Positions 1-11,060 of a stretch of 64,000 nucleotides of DNA are shown piece by piece. Source of the stretch: Acanthococcus lagerstroemiae (lineage: Eukaryota > Arthropoda > Insecta > Hemiptera > Eriococcidae). A program made the position numbers and the translations under genes. The notes below the pieces were generated by a model. It saw nothing but the letters and a program-made list of their open reading frames with translations. It made no database searches and was not told the DNA's origin. The first letter of the stretch is position 1. Each line of letters starts with the position of its first letter. The stretch is taken from positions 31,274,603 to 31,338,602 of the forward strand of contig CM063112.1 of the NCBI GenBank assembly GCA_031841125.1, given 5' to 3'.

Positions 1-229
1 CCCGTTTGCAAAAATGCGGCAAAAAATGGCATTGACAAAAGTTGCTAATTCTGGTATTAAAAAGTATTTAAGCTGGCAATTCTTCGACCAATCAGAACAC
101 AGCACTACTAAGTTACCAAACAATTACCTGTTCAGGAAATTTTTAAATTGCCTGAGAAGCAATACTTTTCAGACGGGGAGGGGTTTGTTTGTAATAATGA
201 GGAACACAACGATGCAACGAGACAGACTG
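1..229. other. Unassigned leading flank
   Basis: No recognisable gene or repeat. The sequence is AT-rich and becomes satellite A at roughly 230. A 102-codon open frame beginning at 14 runs into the satellite; its second half is simply satellite A translated, so I do not call it a gene. Confidence 0.5.
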
Positions 230-2344
230 AAGAATTTCATCGGAAATCTTTGGAGAAAATTTCCAATATTTTCTAACAGATTTTATCGAAATTCTTTGAG
301 AAAATTTTCCGATAATTTTTGAAGTATTTCATAAATTTTCCTAAAATCATTGGAGAGTTTTTTCAATGATGTCCGATGAAATTCTTTGAAAATAATCGAA
401 AATTTTCCCTTAATATTTTCGATAAAATTCTTGCGAAATTATCTTGAATAGTCAAAAGAATCTCCTCGAAAATTTCTCATAAAATTTTTTGGCAGGTATG
501 GGATTCTTCAAAAATTGTCCGGAATTCATCCTGAAAATTTCCAATTGGATATCATCGAAACTTTTTTCTGAAGAAATCCTTCAAAAACCATCAGAGGTAC
601 TTCTCAGAGATTTCCAATATTTGGAATGATTGCAGATTTTCTCTAAAATTTCCAAAAAAATTCTGCTGGAATCATCGGAGATTTTTTCCATTGAGGTTGT
701 ATGAAAATCCTTGAAAATGATCGGAAAAGTTTCCTTAATATTTTCGATCAAATTCTTCGGAAATTATCTTCGAAAATCAAAGGCATCTCTCGAAAATTAC
801 TTAAGAAATTCTTCGGGAATTATTGGAGATTTTCCCCGAAAATTCAATGACATTATTCTAAGGAAATTATCGGAATATGAAATTCCTAAAATTATTAGAT
901 TTATTCCGAAGTTTCCGATGAAATTCTCCAGAGATTATCGAACATTTTTCCTGAAAATTTCTGATAAAATCATTCAAAAACTGTCGGAATTTTTCCCCAA
1001 ATATTTCTTAAGAAATATTGCGAAAATTTTCTCGAAGAATTTTGATGACATTTTTTGGAAAACATTGGATATTTTTTCTATTAGATTTCCGATGAGATTC
1101 TTCGGAAATTGTCGAAATTTTCCCCCAATCATTTTTAATTAAATTCCTTAAAAATCATCGGAGATTCTCCCTGAACTTTTCCGATGAAATTCTGAAATTT
1201 TCGGTAATTTATCCCAAAAGTTTCCGATAAAAATCTCTGGAAATCGTCAACTTATTTTCCTAAAGAAATTCTTCAAAAATCATCAGAGGTACTTTTCAGT
1301 GATTGCCGATAAAATCCTTTAGAATAAATTGCAGATTTTCTCTAAAACTTCGAAAAAAAATCTTCTAAAATCATCGGGGATGAAATTTCAAAAAAATTAT
1401 CCTAAAATCATCGGAGATTTTTTTCAACGATGTCTGATAAAATTCTTCGAAAATATTCGGAAATCTTTCCTTAATGTGTTCGATAAAATTCTCGGAAGTT
1501 ATCTCAGGTGATCGAAGGAATCTCCTCGAAAATTTCTCATGAAGTTTTTGGGAATTATGGGAGAGTTTTCCCGATAATTTCTAATGAGATTCTTCGGAAA
1601 TTGTCGGTAATACATCTTGAAAATTTCCGATTGGATATCATTGAAATTTTTTTCTGAAGAAATACTTCAAAAATCATCAGAGATACCTACTTCTCAGTTA
1701 TTTCCAATGTTTGGGATGATTGCAGATTTTCTCTAAAATTTCCAGAAAAATTCACCTGGAAATTATCGGAGATTTGTTTCAATGAAGTCTGATGAAACTT
1801 GTTGAAAATGCGATCGGAAATTTTTCTTTAATATTCGATCGACTTCCTCGGAAATTATCATCGAAAATCAAAGGAATCTTCTCGAAAATTTTCCAAGGAA
1901 TTCTAATGATTTTTCCCGAAAATTTCCAATAAATTCTTCAGAAATTATCGGAATTCTTTTTCAGAAAAATTTCTGATGAAATTCTATTTCCCCGAAGTTT
2001 TGGATGAAACTCCTTGGAGATTATTGATCATTCTTCCTGAAAATTTTTGATTAATTTCAAAAACTGATGGAGTTTTTCACCAAATTTCAAAAATTATCGG
2101 AAAATTTTCTCAAAGCATTTTAATTTGTTGGAAAATACAGGAAAAATTTTCTCTAAAGATTTCCGACAAAATTCTTCGAAAATCTACGGATTTTTCTCGA
2201 GCTTTTTTAATGCAATTATTCTGAAATTATCGGTAATTTATCCCAAAGATTTCCGATGAAAATTCATGAAAATCATCTTAATGAAGAAATCCTTTAAAAA
2301 TCATCGAAGGTACTTCTCAGTAATTTCCAATAACATCCTTTGGC
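230..2344. repeat. Satellite A, block 1 (~46-48 bp unit)
   Basis: Degenerate tandem array. The recurrent core is GATGAAATTCTTCGGAAATC followed by an ATCGGAGATTTTTC-like part and a TTTCC junction. Spacing between successive GATGAAATTC motifs is about 45-48 bp. The first ~100 bp appear to read in the opposite orientation (AATTTCATCGGAAATC) before switching to forward near 330. Because 48 is a multiple of three, translations stay open for long stretches (for example 711-1142, 143 codons rich in K, F, I, S). The periodic residue pattern is that of a repeat, not a protein family. The block is ended by a LINE insertion. Confidence 0.9.
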
Positions 2345-3097
2345 ATTATTATTATTATTATTTTATTTATTTATTTATTTCTCCACACAGCTCTAGTGGC
2401 CATTTATGGGAGATGGAGGGGACGTACAGTTATAGTTATACATATAAGAAAACAATAAAGGATCTTAGAGAAAGAAAATAATACTAATAATAATAATGAT
2501 AAAGTAAAAACAAAAATTAGGATGTAATTTAAAAAAAAAAAAAAAGTATAAAAAAAAGTAAAGTACTTGGGCTATAGCGTGGTAAGGGAAAGGCAAGAAA
2601 CCGAATATGAGGCAAGAGAGAGACAGAGACAGAGACAGAGAAAGGGGAAAAAAGAGAGAGTGAGAGAGAGGGGCGGAATGAAGAGACGACAGGGATGGAG
2701 GATAAATAAAGGAGGGGAGAAATGAAGGGGAAAGAGTTGAACGGCTGTGCTAGGAGAATAGCAATTTAAGGTAGAACAGGTGCCAATCTGAGAGAGAAAT
2801 GTGAAAAATCGAAGACATTTAGCATTTAATTCAGTAGGGTGAAAAGAAAGCATTCAAGTGATTCAGAATCTCCGTTCGAAATACTGCGAGTGTCATATCG
2901 AAAATATCAACTTCAGGAAACTGTGATACTATTTTATTATAAAGTCGTAGAGTGGCGTTCAGCCCACTTAAACGATGGCTGTCAGTTCGTGATGTTTTTA
3001 TCAGGAAGAATTCTACGGTCCGTGAAGGTTGTGATGGTACTTTAATGCCCACACGATTAAGCATTTGAGGGTCGTCTACCTTACCATGAATTTCGCC
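2345..3097 (-). mobile_element. LINE 3' fragment inserted in satellite A
   Basis: Read on the minus strand, a C-terminal LINE reading frame (3097 to 2831) is followed by a CT-rich 3' UTR and then a tail of AAAT and AAT repeats, seen on the plus strand as TTTA/ATT repeats at about 2345-2382. A simple-repeat tail directly abutting satellite sequence is the expected 3' junction of a 5'-truncated non-LTR retrotransposon. Satellite A resumes at about 3105. I could not delimit a clean target-site duplication because both flanks are low complexity. The clade is not fixed; Jockey/CR1/I-like elements share this kind of C-terminus. Confidence 0.6.
2831..3097 (-). pseudogene. C-terminal end of a LINE reverse-transcriptase polyprotein (truncated)
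   Basis: An 88-codon frame is open between an in-frame TAG at 3098-3100 and the TGA at 2831. It begins mid-protein with no start needed. The layout is typical of the tail of many insect LINE ORF2 products: a 'DDPQML..GIKVPSQPSR' stretch (VPSRxxR-like), then 'RTDSH..SGLNATLRLYNK', then a short acidic/hydrophobic segment and an 'FRTEIL' helix close to the stop. In the family this lies after the reverse transcriptase and thumb. The catalytic RT motifs are absent, lost with the 5' truncation. Identification is from memory of the family pattern, so moderate confidence. Confidence 0.55.
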
Positions 3098-3104
3098 CTA
3101 AAAT

Positions 3105-3303
3105 CACCCAAAAAATTCTCCTAAAATCATCTGAAATTTTTTCTATGAAGTCCGATGAAATCCTTTGAAAATGATCGGAAACTTTCCTTAATAATTTTCG
3201 ATAAACTTTCTCGGGCTTTTTCTTCGAACATCACAGGAATCTTCCTTGAAAATTTCTTAAGAAATGCTTTGGAAAATATCGGGGTTTTTCCCCGAATAAT
3301 TTT
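3105..3303. repeat. Satellite A, short remainder after the LINE
   Basis: Forward-orientation satellite A units (GATGAAATCCTTTGAAAATG and similar) continue directly after the LINE fragment, which shows that the LINE landed inside the array. The satellite stops at about 3303, where more GC-balanced unique sequence begins. Confidence 0.8.
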
Positions 3304-3682
3304 TCGTCGCCTTTTGTGTTGTCCGTAACAGCGCCACACAGAGCCCAGAGTAATGTTGCGTATTAATTTGGATAGACGGCCATCCTGTGCCGGCTTATTC
3401 ACATCAACACGCACCAAGCGGCGTTTTCCTATGGTGCGTGCTGCGTGTTGACTTGCATAACCCTGTATAAGAACCTTGGGTAGGTAGCCTAGGTACCCTG
3501 TAAGAAACTCGTCGAACCTGTGAAGTGATGTTGTCCTCCACCCATGTTGGTAGCCCATGTTATCTGAATGTTTGGCCCTTGGATAAGACTGATCTTGATT
3601 AAGTACTTTCATCGTTCCATCTGATTCATAATCTGCTGCATGTTACTTCATGATACCAGAGCATTTCTTATTTCATGCTTAG
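3304..3682. other. Unassigned sequence with a minus-strand open frame
   Basis: A 161-codon minus frame (3612 to 3127) covers this stretch. Its first ~105 residues come from this unique DNA and the rest is translated satellite A. The unique half is basic (K/R-rich, for example 'GQHKRRRKIIRGK') and matches nothing I recognise. It could be a decayed exon or mobile-element fragment; I cannot support a function. Confidence 0.3.
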
Positions 3683-5008
3683 GGTTAGTGGTTTCAAGAT
3701 GACAAATCGTGAATATCTCGTCCGTTACGAGCACTATTTAGGTGAGACTTATATTGCAGACATGTGGCAACATATACAACACTCATTTTAATATGTGAAC
3801 GAAATAATTATCAGAAAACAGTCTCGTGATATCACCAAAAACATGTTTTTGAATGCCGAAAGTAAAAATTTTCCAAGTCCGTTTTAACTGGTAAAAGTTT
3901 TAAATATGTTTTGTACAACCATATAAGTTCTGCATTGAATTATGTTGAATTCATAATCATAACTTTTTTTGGTCACAACAAAATATACCCCATTAAACAT
4001 AAAGAAAACGTTGGTTGCAATATGACATAGGTATTTTTTGGGTTCCAAGATGACACGTATTAATTTTCATATATTTCTATAGAAATGAGTAGAGGATGTC
4101 AACTAAAAACAACACGAACTCAGTTTGATATGCAGAAGATACATATGAAAAAGGCCGTAAATTTAGTTCTTGGAAAGAATTGCTCGTATTTTGCTGCTTG
4201 TAAAGAATTCCTTTGATTCTGGGAAGTATGAAAAGGCAGGAAAGGGCCTTGATAATTGACTTTGACTTTCCCATTATAATATATATTGATAATCATAAAA
4301 TATCGGTCATTGAGACACCAAAATTAAAGGTTAAACGTCATTGTGGCACCACAAATAACGTTAAGGCACCAAAAATTGGTGCCACAACGTTCTCCGATGG
4401 GAGTGATCGCAAACGACTAGGAACGCTCTCTAAGCTCAAAATACGAAAAATAGCTCTGATGCTTGAAGGTCGATTATATTATATTTTAATAAATAAATAA
4501 TTTTGAATTTTTTCCACGTTTTTTTTCATGTCATCTTGGAACAGCCTGACCTACAAGGATTGACACAATTTTGACCTGCGTCAATTTTGACACGTTATTT
4601 TGACATTTTGACAATATTTCAACCAATCAAAGCACTCCGACGCATTTTTGACTTCTTGGCACACTTTTGACCGATCAATTCTGCTATACAAGTGGGCGGA
4701 GCCTATACGTGATTGTCAAGGACCGACACTATTTTGACTCAAAAAGAGTGTCGACGCTGATTTTGCTGATCGGGAGAGGCTTCATGTCATCTTATACCCC
4801 CGCGTGTTCAAGATGACATGGTCAATCACTGCGAGTATTTGTTACCATATTTCGGGTTAGAAAAGTGATAAACCATTCGTTAATGGCTCATTTTAGTCCT
4901 TTGATATACATTTTTTTTTCTTTTAATTAAAATATCAAGATGTTTGAAAAAATTTTGATCAGATAAACCCAAAAATAACTTTACTGTGTTATCTTGAAAT
5001 CACTAAAC
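3683..5008. mobile_element. Candidate non-autonomous DNA transposon with TTCAAGATGACA ends
   Basis: The left end reads GGTTAGTGGTTTCAAGATGA at 3683. The reverse complement of the right end (4987-5008) reads GTTTAGTGATTTCAAGATAA, giving ~22 bp imperfect terminal inverted repeats. Flanks share CTTAG (3678-3682) and TTAG (5009-5012), a possible 4-5 bp target duplication. The TTCAAGATGACA motif recurs inside at about 4044, 4530 (inverted), 4783 (inverted) and 4808, as subterminal repeats often do. The longest internal frames are a 95-codon plus frame at 4213 and a 65-codon minus frame; neither resembles a transposase. Superfamily unassigned. Confidence 0.45.
4783..4820. repeat. Perfect 11 bp hairpin (CATGTCATCTT / AAGATGACATG)
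   Basis: Arms at 4783-4793 and 4810-4820 are exact reverse complements around a 16 bp loop. The arms are the same motif as the candidate transposon's termini, placed head to head. This could be an internal pair of transposase-type sites or the scar of a nested element. Confidence 0.6.
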
Positions 5009-5012
5009 TTAG

Positions 5013-6060
5013 TAGCGAATACCTGGGACTGGTACAACAATGTTTATGATATTGCAGATATCATGCGGGGTCTGGACCCTCCATCACTGTAAAAACCTCT
5101 GTTATTAACGAACTTGTGTGCTTCCTGACTGCGCCAGAAATGAAAACATTGTGTCTGTAGAATTCGGGACATGTCTCTCAGGTCAAGAAAGTTCCCAACG
5201 TCAGCGTAGAGATTTTGAATCGAATGAAGGAATAAACGCCTGTATTCCGTAGCGGAAGTAAAGATAGCCAGTAAACGATGAACTGGTCGAAGACAGAATT
5301 CATATGGATGACATGGGTCTGCATCAATGGCTTAATTGTTCGTCTTTAGGGTGGTGTCGCTGCGCAATATCACGCGTCTAGTTGGCCACGAGGATCGCTA
5401 ACCTTCATGGATGAAGAAGTGGCAGGAAGAAAAGAGACCACCGGTTACACTTAAGCAGCTTTTCTGCTTTTCATAGTATTATTAGCTAAACTATAGCCGG
5501 AACTTTTAAGAAAAAAACAGATTGAGCGTATCATTCTGTGACGAGGACCATACGAAATTATGCGAACAGAGAAACTCAAAATTTTTGAAGCGGAAAATAC
5601 CGACCTTGAAAATTTTGAACAAAAATAGCAGTTGGTAGCTTATACGCTGCGCGATCAAGACCAATCTTCGAGGGAATTGCTCAAATTAAAGGTTTCTTAA
5701 CGGAATAATTAGGTACGTTGACAATTCTGCGGAAGGTGTTCATCGAAGCAGTAAATAGCATGACTGCGCTTTGGCTATCCAAGAAACTGTACAAAAAATT
5801 CCACGCATCGGAGGTTATAGCCGAAGAGTACAGAGGTATGGTGCTAACTGCATTACGATACCTACTACAGATAAAAATCACAAACAAACCAGAATGTGGA
5901 CATACTCGTAATTTATGGCGTCGCTCTTGTACGTGCAAGATTAAGTGCCATCATCCTAAAAAACGCGTTGACTTAGAATCGTTCTATGACTAATAAGTTT
6001 ATCTGTCGACCTTGTGATGCTGCTTTTACTTATAGCTGCTAGCATGTGGGAATCCCCGCT
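5013..6060. other. Intergenic sequence with decayed coding-like fragments
   Basis: No recognised gene. Between about 5540 and 5700 a plus-strand frame reads 'YEIMRTEKLKIFEAENTDLE' and, after one in-frame stop, 'LVAYTLRDQDQSSRELLKLK'. It has a coding-like composition and looks like a pseudogene fragment just upstream of the 5718 frame. The rest (5013-5540) shows no feature I can support. Confidence 0.3.
5718..5993 (+). CDS. Hypothetical protein, 91 codons, possibly part of a decayed gene
   Basis: Open frame from ATG 5718 to TAA 5993. It has a mixed composition, an N-terminal helical-looking stretch ('SMTALWLSKKLYKKFHASEV') and a C-terminal half with four cysteines and histidines ('RRSCTCKIKCHH') that could be a short metal-binding or basic tail. 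An overlapping minus-strand frame of similar length (5938 to 5681) shows that open length alone is weak evidence here. It lies ~20 bp after a broken coding-like stretch in another frame, so it may be the 3' part of one disrupted gene. I do not recognise a family; there is no clear splice or promoter context. Confidence 0.25.
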   Translation: MTILRKVFIEAVNSMTALWLSKKLYKKFHASEVIAEEYRGMVLTALRYLLQIKITNKPECGHTRNLWRRSCTCKIKCHHPKKRVDLESFYD

Positions 6061-7200
6061 ATTCTACAGGGTGATTCAAAAAGACATGGTCGTTAATATG
6101 ACGACTATCGTGATAATCGCGCTTTCATCATCTGATCAGTGCACTTTAGGGAATGAGTTCAATTCAACCGGTTAATTATAGGTATCCCTTGTCAATTGGC
6201 CTATAATCGAGTTTTTCGCCACGACTTCGATGGCTTCGCACAAATCAGCTGTAAGATGAGCTATTTTTTGACTTTCCTTCAAAAAGAGTGGTCGGAATTT
6301 TTGAAAACTTGTTCCATCGTCACAACAATAAGTTCAGATAGGTTAAGACTTTGAAACGGTTTGTCAACCTTCTATCGATTTCCAAAGTGAGTTTTGTGTG
6401 GATGTGATTTCGGAGTCATACTAGTAATATGTACTCCGCAGAGTGGGTCAAAACACAGGTTCAGCGGGGTAAGTTTTGGAAAATCGGATGAACTATCGAA
6501 ATTGAGGTGTTTAGTGGTTCCTTGTTTCGAAAATAGCATCCCCCATTTAGGACTTCAAAATCAAAATATCAACACCACTTTGCCATATAGTCGCATCTGA
6601 GGCCTTCAAATTCATACTTTGCCGTGAAAATACTTTTCGTCCCAAACAGATTTGGTTTTCCAAATCCAAATTATCTCCTTCCCCGCAGAGTAGATTAAAA
6701 CACAGGTTTCCATATATTTATTTTTGAAAATCAACCAAACTATCGAAATGAAGGTTTATTGGGTTGCTGATTTTGAATACCATGTTTCGGATCCGACTCC
6801 GATGTAGGAACAAAAACCCTCATCTTTTACTCCAGACTTCAAAAGATCGACCACACTATTAAAATAGACGGGTTTTTTGGTGGGGGAGGGGAGGGTCGCC
6901 TTTTTCAAATATTGCATCAGACTACTTAACTGATCCGTATTTTGACTTAGTAGTATGATGTCAATAGAAATTTCCATGGAAATGTCAACCACTGAGGCAC
7001 GGTTTTCACTCAAGTATACTCAGTAGTATGACGTCATAGTAACAGGAGCATGTCGGAGGAGCATACCCCCCCCCCACTACCACCCCCCCCCCCTGAAAGC
7101 TTCGCGGGAGTGTACTGAACAACTTCCCAAAGTATGATGGCGATCGGATGAATAGTGTAGTAATGCATGAAAGACAGACAGACATACATTCATTTTTATA
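6061..7200. repeat. Degenerate interspersed repeat cluster with simple-sequence tail
   Basis: Motifs recur imperfectly: 'CCGCAGAGTRGRTYAAAACA' with 'CACAGGTT' at about 6433 and 6682, 'AACTATCGAAAT' at about 6491 and 6735, and a related 'CACACTATTAAAAT' at about 6850. Poly-C runs lie near 7067-7092. The stretch ends with GATGGCGATCGGATGAATAG, then GACAGACAGACATACATTC and TTTTTATAGAG at about 7137-7205. That closing layout resembles the 3' ends of common unclassified arthropod interspersed repeats. No gene seen. A 'CAGGGTGATTCAAAAAGACA' motif at 6068 (its reverse complement partly recurs near 29,835) may be another element edge. Confidence 0.4.
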
Positions 7201-7205
7201 GAGAT

Positions 7206-7489
7206 TTAATGTATCAATTTTTTGTTCCTAATTTTGGTATCACTCTTTGAATTTTTTTCTTTATGAAGACTACAACTTCCCTTAAATAAGCCTGAATTTT
7301 CGCAAGAGTTGTACATATATTGAACCCTGATATTAATGAAGTATAAATTCAGATTTTGTCAAATTTTCAAACTCTGGGGTACTTTTCATGGTGACCGCAA
7401 TTTTCCAGGAATTAAACTGAATTCAGTATCAAATATCTTCGCCCATCTCCTTTTGGTTATTATTATTTATTACCTATTATTATTAGGTA
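7206..7489. other. AT-rich transition into satellite B
   Basis: No gene. Contains microsatellite-like ATT/TTA stretches around 7440-7485. Satellite B starts at 'TACTATACATCATG' close to 7490. Confidence 0.4.
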
Positions 7490-10400
7490 CTATACATCAT
7501 GTCGTTTACTGGGCAAAAAATTTTCAGATAACTTTGGCATCGGCGCCGGTGTTAATTACTCAAATTTTCGAGACGCGTTAAAGTGTGTCGTCAAAATTGA
7601 GCCAAAGTTATACTTTGACGTGAATTGACTACGTTCTCGAATGTATCTCGGGAACGGAGCGTCGCCGCCAAATTTCAACACTGAATTCGAACTCAGCGTG
7701 AAATCAGAATTTTTGATTTTTTCGAATTTTGAAAATTTCTCTAGACTTGAACATCATGCCTTTCGTGGCGCGAAAAAATGTTGGGAGACCGTCAGCGTCG
7801 GCGCTTGTGCTAATTACTCAATTTTTCGAGACGAATTCGAATCCGTTGTCAAAATTCAGCTGGAGTCATTTTTTGACACATTTTGACCCATGATGACCAC
7901 ATTTTCGAGTGTCTCTCGGGATCGCAGCGTCGCCGCCAAATATCAACACCGAATTCGAACTCAGCGTGAAAAATTGAGTCAAAAATAGTCTTTAATTAGG
8001 AGTTTTTGATTTTATCGAATTTTGAAAATTTCTTCATATTATATATCATGTTTTTTTTGGGACGAAAAATTTTTCGGAGACCGCCAGCGTCGGCGCTTGT
8101 GCTAATTACTCAATTTTTAAAGACGAATTCGAATCCGTTGTTAAAATTGAGCTAGAGTCAATTTTTGACCCATTTTGACTACATTTTTACATTTTCTAGT
8201 GTATCTCGGGAACACGGAAGTTCGCGGCCAAATGTCAACACCGAATTCGACCTGTGCGTGAAAAAGTGAGTCAATAATAGTCTTTAATTCAGAATTTTTG
8301 ATTTTTTCGAATTTCGAAAATTTCTCCATAGATACATCATGTCTTTTTTAGGGCGAAAAATTTTCGGATGGCGTCAGCGTCGGCGCTGATGCTAATTACT
8401 TAATTTTTCGAGACGAATTCGAATCCGTTGTCAAAATTGAGCCGGAATCATTTTTTGACACATTTTGACCACATTATCAAGTGTATCTCGAGAACGGAGC
8501 GTCGCCGCCGAGTTTCAACACCGAATTCGAACTCACTGTGAGAAAGTGAGTAAAAACAATCTTTATTTCAGAATTTTTGATTTTTTCGAATTTTGGAAAT
8601 TTCCCCATAAGATATATCATGTCTTTTTTGGCGTGAAAAAATTTTCGGACAGCGTCGGCGTCGGCGCTGGGGCTAATTTCTCAATCTTCGAGATGAATCC
8701 GAATCCGTTGTCAAAATTGAACTGGAGTCATTTATTGACACTTTCTGACCACATTTTCAAGTATATCTCGGGACCGGAGCGTTGCCGCCAAATTTCAATA
8801 CCGAATAGGAACTCAGCGTGAAAAATTGAGTCAAAAACAGTCTTTTATTCAGAATTTCTGATAATATCGAGTTTTGAAAATTTCTCCATACTATACATCA
8901 TGCCTTTTTTAGGGCGAAAATATTTTCGGATTGCGTTGGGGTCAGCGCTGGTGCTAATTACTCAAATTTTCGAGGCGAATTCTAATCCGTTGTAAAAATT
9001 GGGCTAGGGTCATTTTTCGACACCTCTTGACCCACTGTGACCACATTTTCAAGTGTATCTCGAGAACGGAGCATCGTCGCTGAATTTCAACACCGAATTC
9101 GAACCCAGCGTGAAATATTGAGTCGAAAACAGTCTTTCATTTAGAATTTTTGATTTTATTGAATTTTGAAAATTTCTTCGTACTATATACATCATGTCCT
9201 TGTTGGCGCGAAAAAATTTTCGGATAGCGTCGGCGTCGGCACTATGGCTAGTTACTCAATTTTTCGATACGAATTCGAATCCGTTGTCAAAATTGCGCTG
9301 GAGTCATTAGTTGACACATTTTGACCCATTTTGACCACATTTTCGAGTGTATCTTAGGAACGGAGCATCGCCGCCGAATTTCAACGCCGAATTCGAACGA
9401 AGCGTGAAAAATTGAGTCAAAAACAGTCTTTAAATCAGAATTTGTCATTTCTTTAAATTTTGAAGATTTCTCCATACCAGACACCATGTCTTTCTTGGGG
9501 GGAAAAGAATTTCGGAGACCGTCAGCGTCGGCGCTTGTGCTACTTACTCAATTTTTAGAGACGAATTCGAATCGGTTGTCAAAATTGAGCTAGAGTAAAT
9601 TTTTGAACCATTTTGACTACATTTTTACAACATTTTCTAGTGTATCTCGGGAACACAGAAGGTCGCCGCCAAATTTCGACACCGAATTCGACCTCACCGT
9701 GAAAAAGTTGACCCATGTTGACCATATTTTTGAGTGTCTCTCGGAATCGGAGCATCGCCGCCGAATATCAATACCGAAATCGTACTCTCCGTGAAAAATT
9801 AAGTCAGAAACAGTGTTTATTTCAGTATTTTTGATAATTTCGAATTTTGAAAATTTCTCCATACCATACATCATGTCCTTGTTGACGCGAAAATTTTTCG
9901 GATAGCGTCGCCGTCGGCGCTGTTGTTAATTACTCAATTTTTCGAGGCGAATTCGAATCCGTTGTCAAAATTGAGCTACAGTGAATTTTTGACGCATCTT
10001 GAACCATTTTGACCACATTTTCGAATGTATCACGGGAACAATGAGTCGCCACCGAATTTCAACACCGAAATCGATCTTAGCGTGATAAAGTGAGTCGAAA
10101 ACAGTCTTTTATTCAGAATTTTTGATAATATCGAATTTTGAACATTTCTCCAGACTATACATCATGTCTTTTTGTAGGCGAAAACATTTTCGAATAGCGT
10201 CGGCGCTGGTGCTAATGACTCAATTTTTCGAGACGGATTCGAATCCGTTGTCAAAATTGAGCTAGAGTCATTTTTCGACACATTTTGACCACATTTTTAC
10301 ATTTTCTAGTATATCTCGGGAACACGGAAGTTCGCTGCCAAATGTCAACACCGAATTCGACGTCTGCGTGAAAAAGTGAGTCAATAACAGTCTTTAATTC

Positions 10401-10664
10401 AGAATTTTTGATTTTTTCGAATTTTGAAAATTTCTCCATAAGATACATCATGTCTTTTTTAGGGCGAAAAATTTTCGGATGGCGTCAGCGTCGGCGCTGA
10501 TGCTAATTACTCAATTTTTCGAGACGAATTCGAATCCGTTGTCAAAATTGAGCCGGAATCATTTTTGGACACTTTTTGACCACATTTTCAAGTGTATCTC
10601 GAGAACGGAGCGTCGCCGCCGAATTTCAACACCGAATTCGAACTCAGCGTGAAAAATTGAGTCA
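7490..10664 (+). repeat. Satellite B, block 1 (~290 bp unit, ~11 copies)
   Basis: Head-to-tail units of ~280-295 bp. Landmarks in order are: ATCATGTCTTTTTTGGGGCG; AAAATTTTCGGAGAGCGTCG; TACTCAATTTTTCGAGACGA then ATTCGAATCCGTTGTCAAAA; GAGTCATTTTTTGACACATT; GTGTATCTCGGGAACGGAGC; GTCGCCGCCGAATTTCAACA; GAATTCGAACTCAGCGTGAA; AACAGTCTTTAATTCAGAAT; TCGAATTTTGAAAATTTCTC. Each unit has two EcoRI-type GAATTC sites (many embedded in GAATTCGAA). An internal ~26 bp imperfect inverted repeat (ACTCAATTTTTC...GAATTCGA and its complement) lies ~125 bp apart. The first unit (7490-7770) is nearly identical to 33,590-33,900. The block ends abruptly at 10,664, where the duplicated exon-bearing block begins. Confidence 0.93.
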
Positions 10665-11060
10665 TTCACAGATTTCCGGTCTCTCGTGGAAACAGACTTT
10701 AGTAAATTCTTTCATAGTTGTATCAGATTCCTTCATCGTGGTTTTCATAATTACTGTTACCTGCTGTTGCCACGGTGATGGAAATGGGGAAAAATCTTGA
10801 CAAAATTGATCTAAAGGTTCACTGGATCTCTCGATTTCGACCATAAGTACTTTAGAAAGTGATGAAACGATAAAGTGTGATCTGATTTACATTTAATTGC
10901 GATTATCAAAAATTAGAGTCGCTTCCGGCACTCATCCCAGTGCGCCACGTTTAAGGAATTTCTGTAGGTAAAATCTCTTGTTTCCAGCACTTTTCTTAAA
11001 TTAATCGGCAATTCATTCAGAATTCGCAAAAAATCATATGTACACACCAACCGACTGATA
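10665..11060 (-). pseudogene. Duplicated terminal-exon-like ORF, copy 1 (frameshifted, 3'-truncated)
   Basis: On the minus strand this is the paralogue of the frame at 25,103-22,223. The part from 10,844 to 10,665 encodes 'MVEIERSSEPLDQFCQDFSP' and continues through 'FPSPWQQQVTVIMKTTMKES' without interruption. It therefore preserves the uninterrupted junction that is split by a transposon in copy 2. Upstream, copy 1 lacks 4 bp near 10,850 (AAAGTACTT against AAAGTGGGTACTT), which breaks the frame. Downstream, the last ~45 codons are replaced by satellite B at 10,664. It is therefore a double-damaged copy. The protein family is not recognised. Confidence 0.55.

Noticed and set aside
711..1142. 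143-codon open frame in satellite A
   Set aside because: The unit is ~48 bp, so frames stay open by periodicity. The product is a repeated K/F/I/S pattern with no domain.
2572..2853. 93-codon minus frame beside the LINE fragment
   Set aside because: It lies in the CT-rich 3' UTR, including a (CAGAGA)n-type tract. The LINE frame that overlaps its start is the supported one.
6068..6095. Transposon terminus at CAGGGTGATTCAAAAAGACA
   Set aside because: A related word exists near 29,835 on the other strand, but no paired terminus or target duplication could be found.
8461..8540. CENP-B-box-like word TTTTCGAGTGTATCTCGGGA in satellite B units
   Set aside because: The box needs TTCG-7 bp-CGGG with A at the fifth spacer base. 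Here the spacer is 9 bp, so it does not fit.
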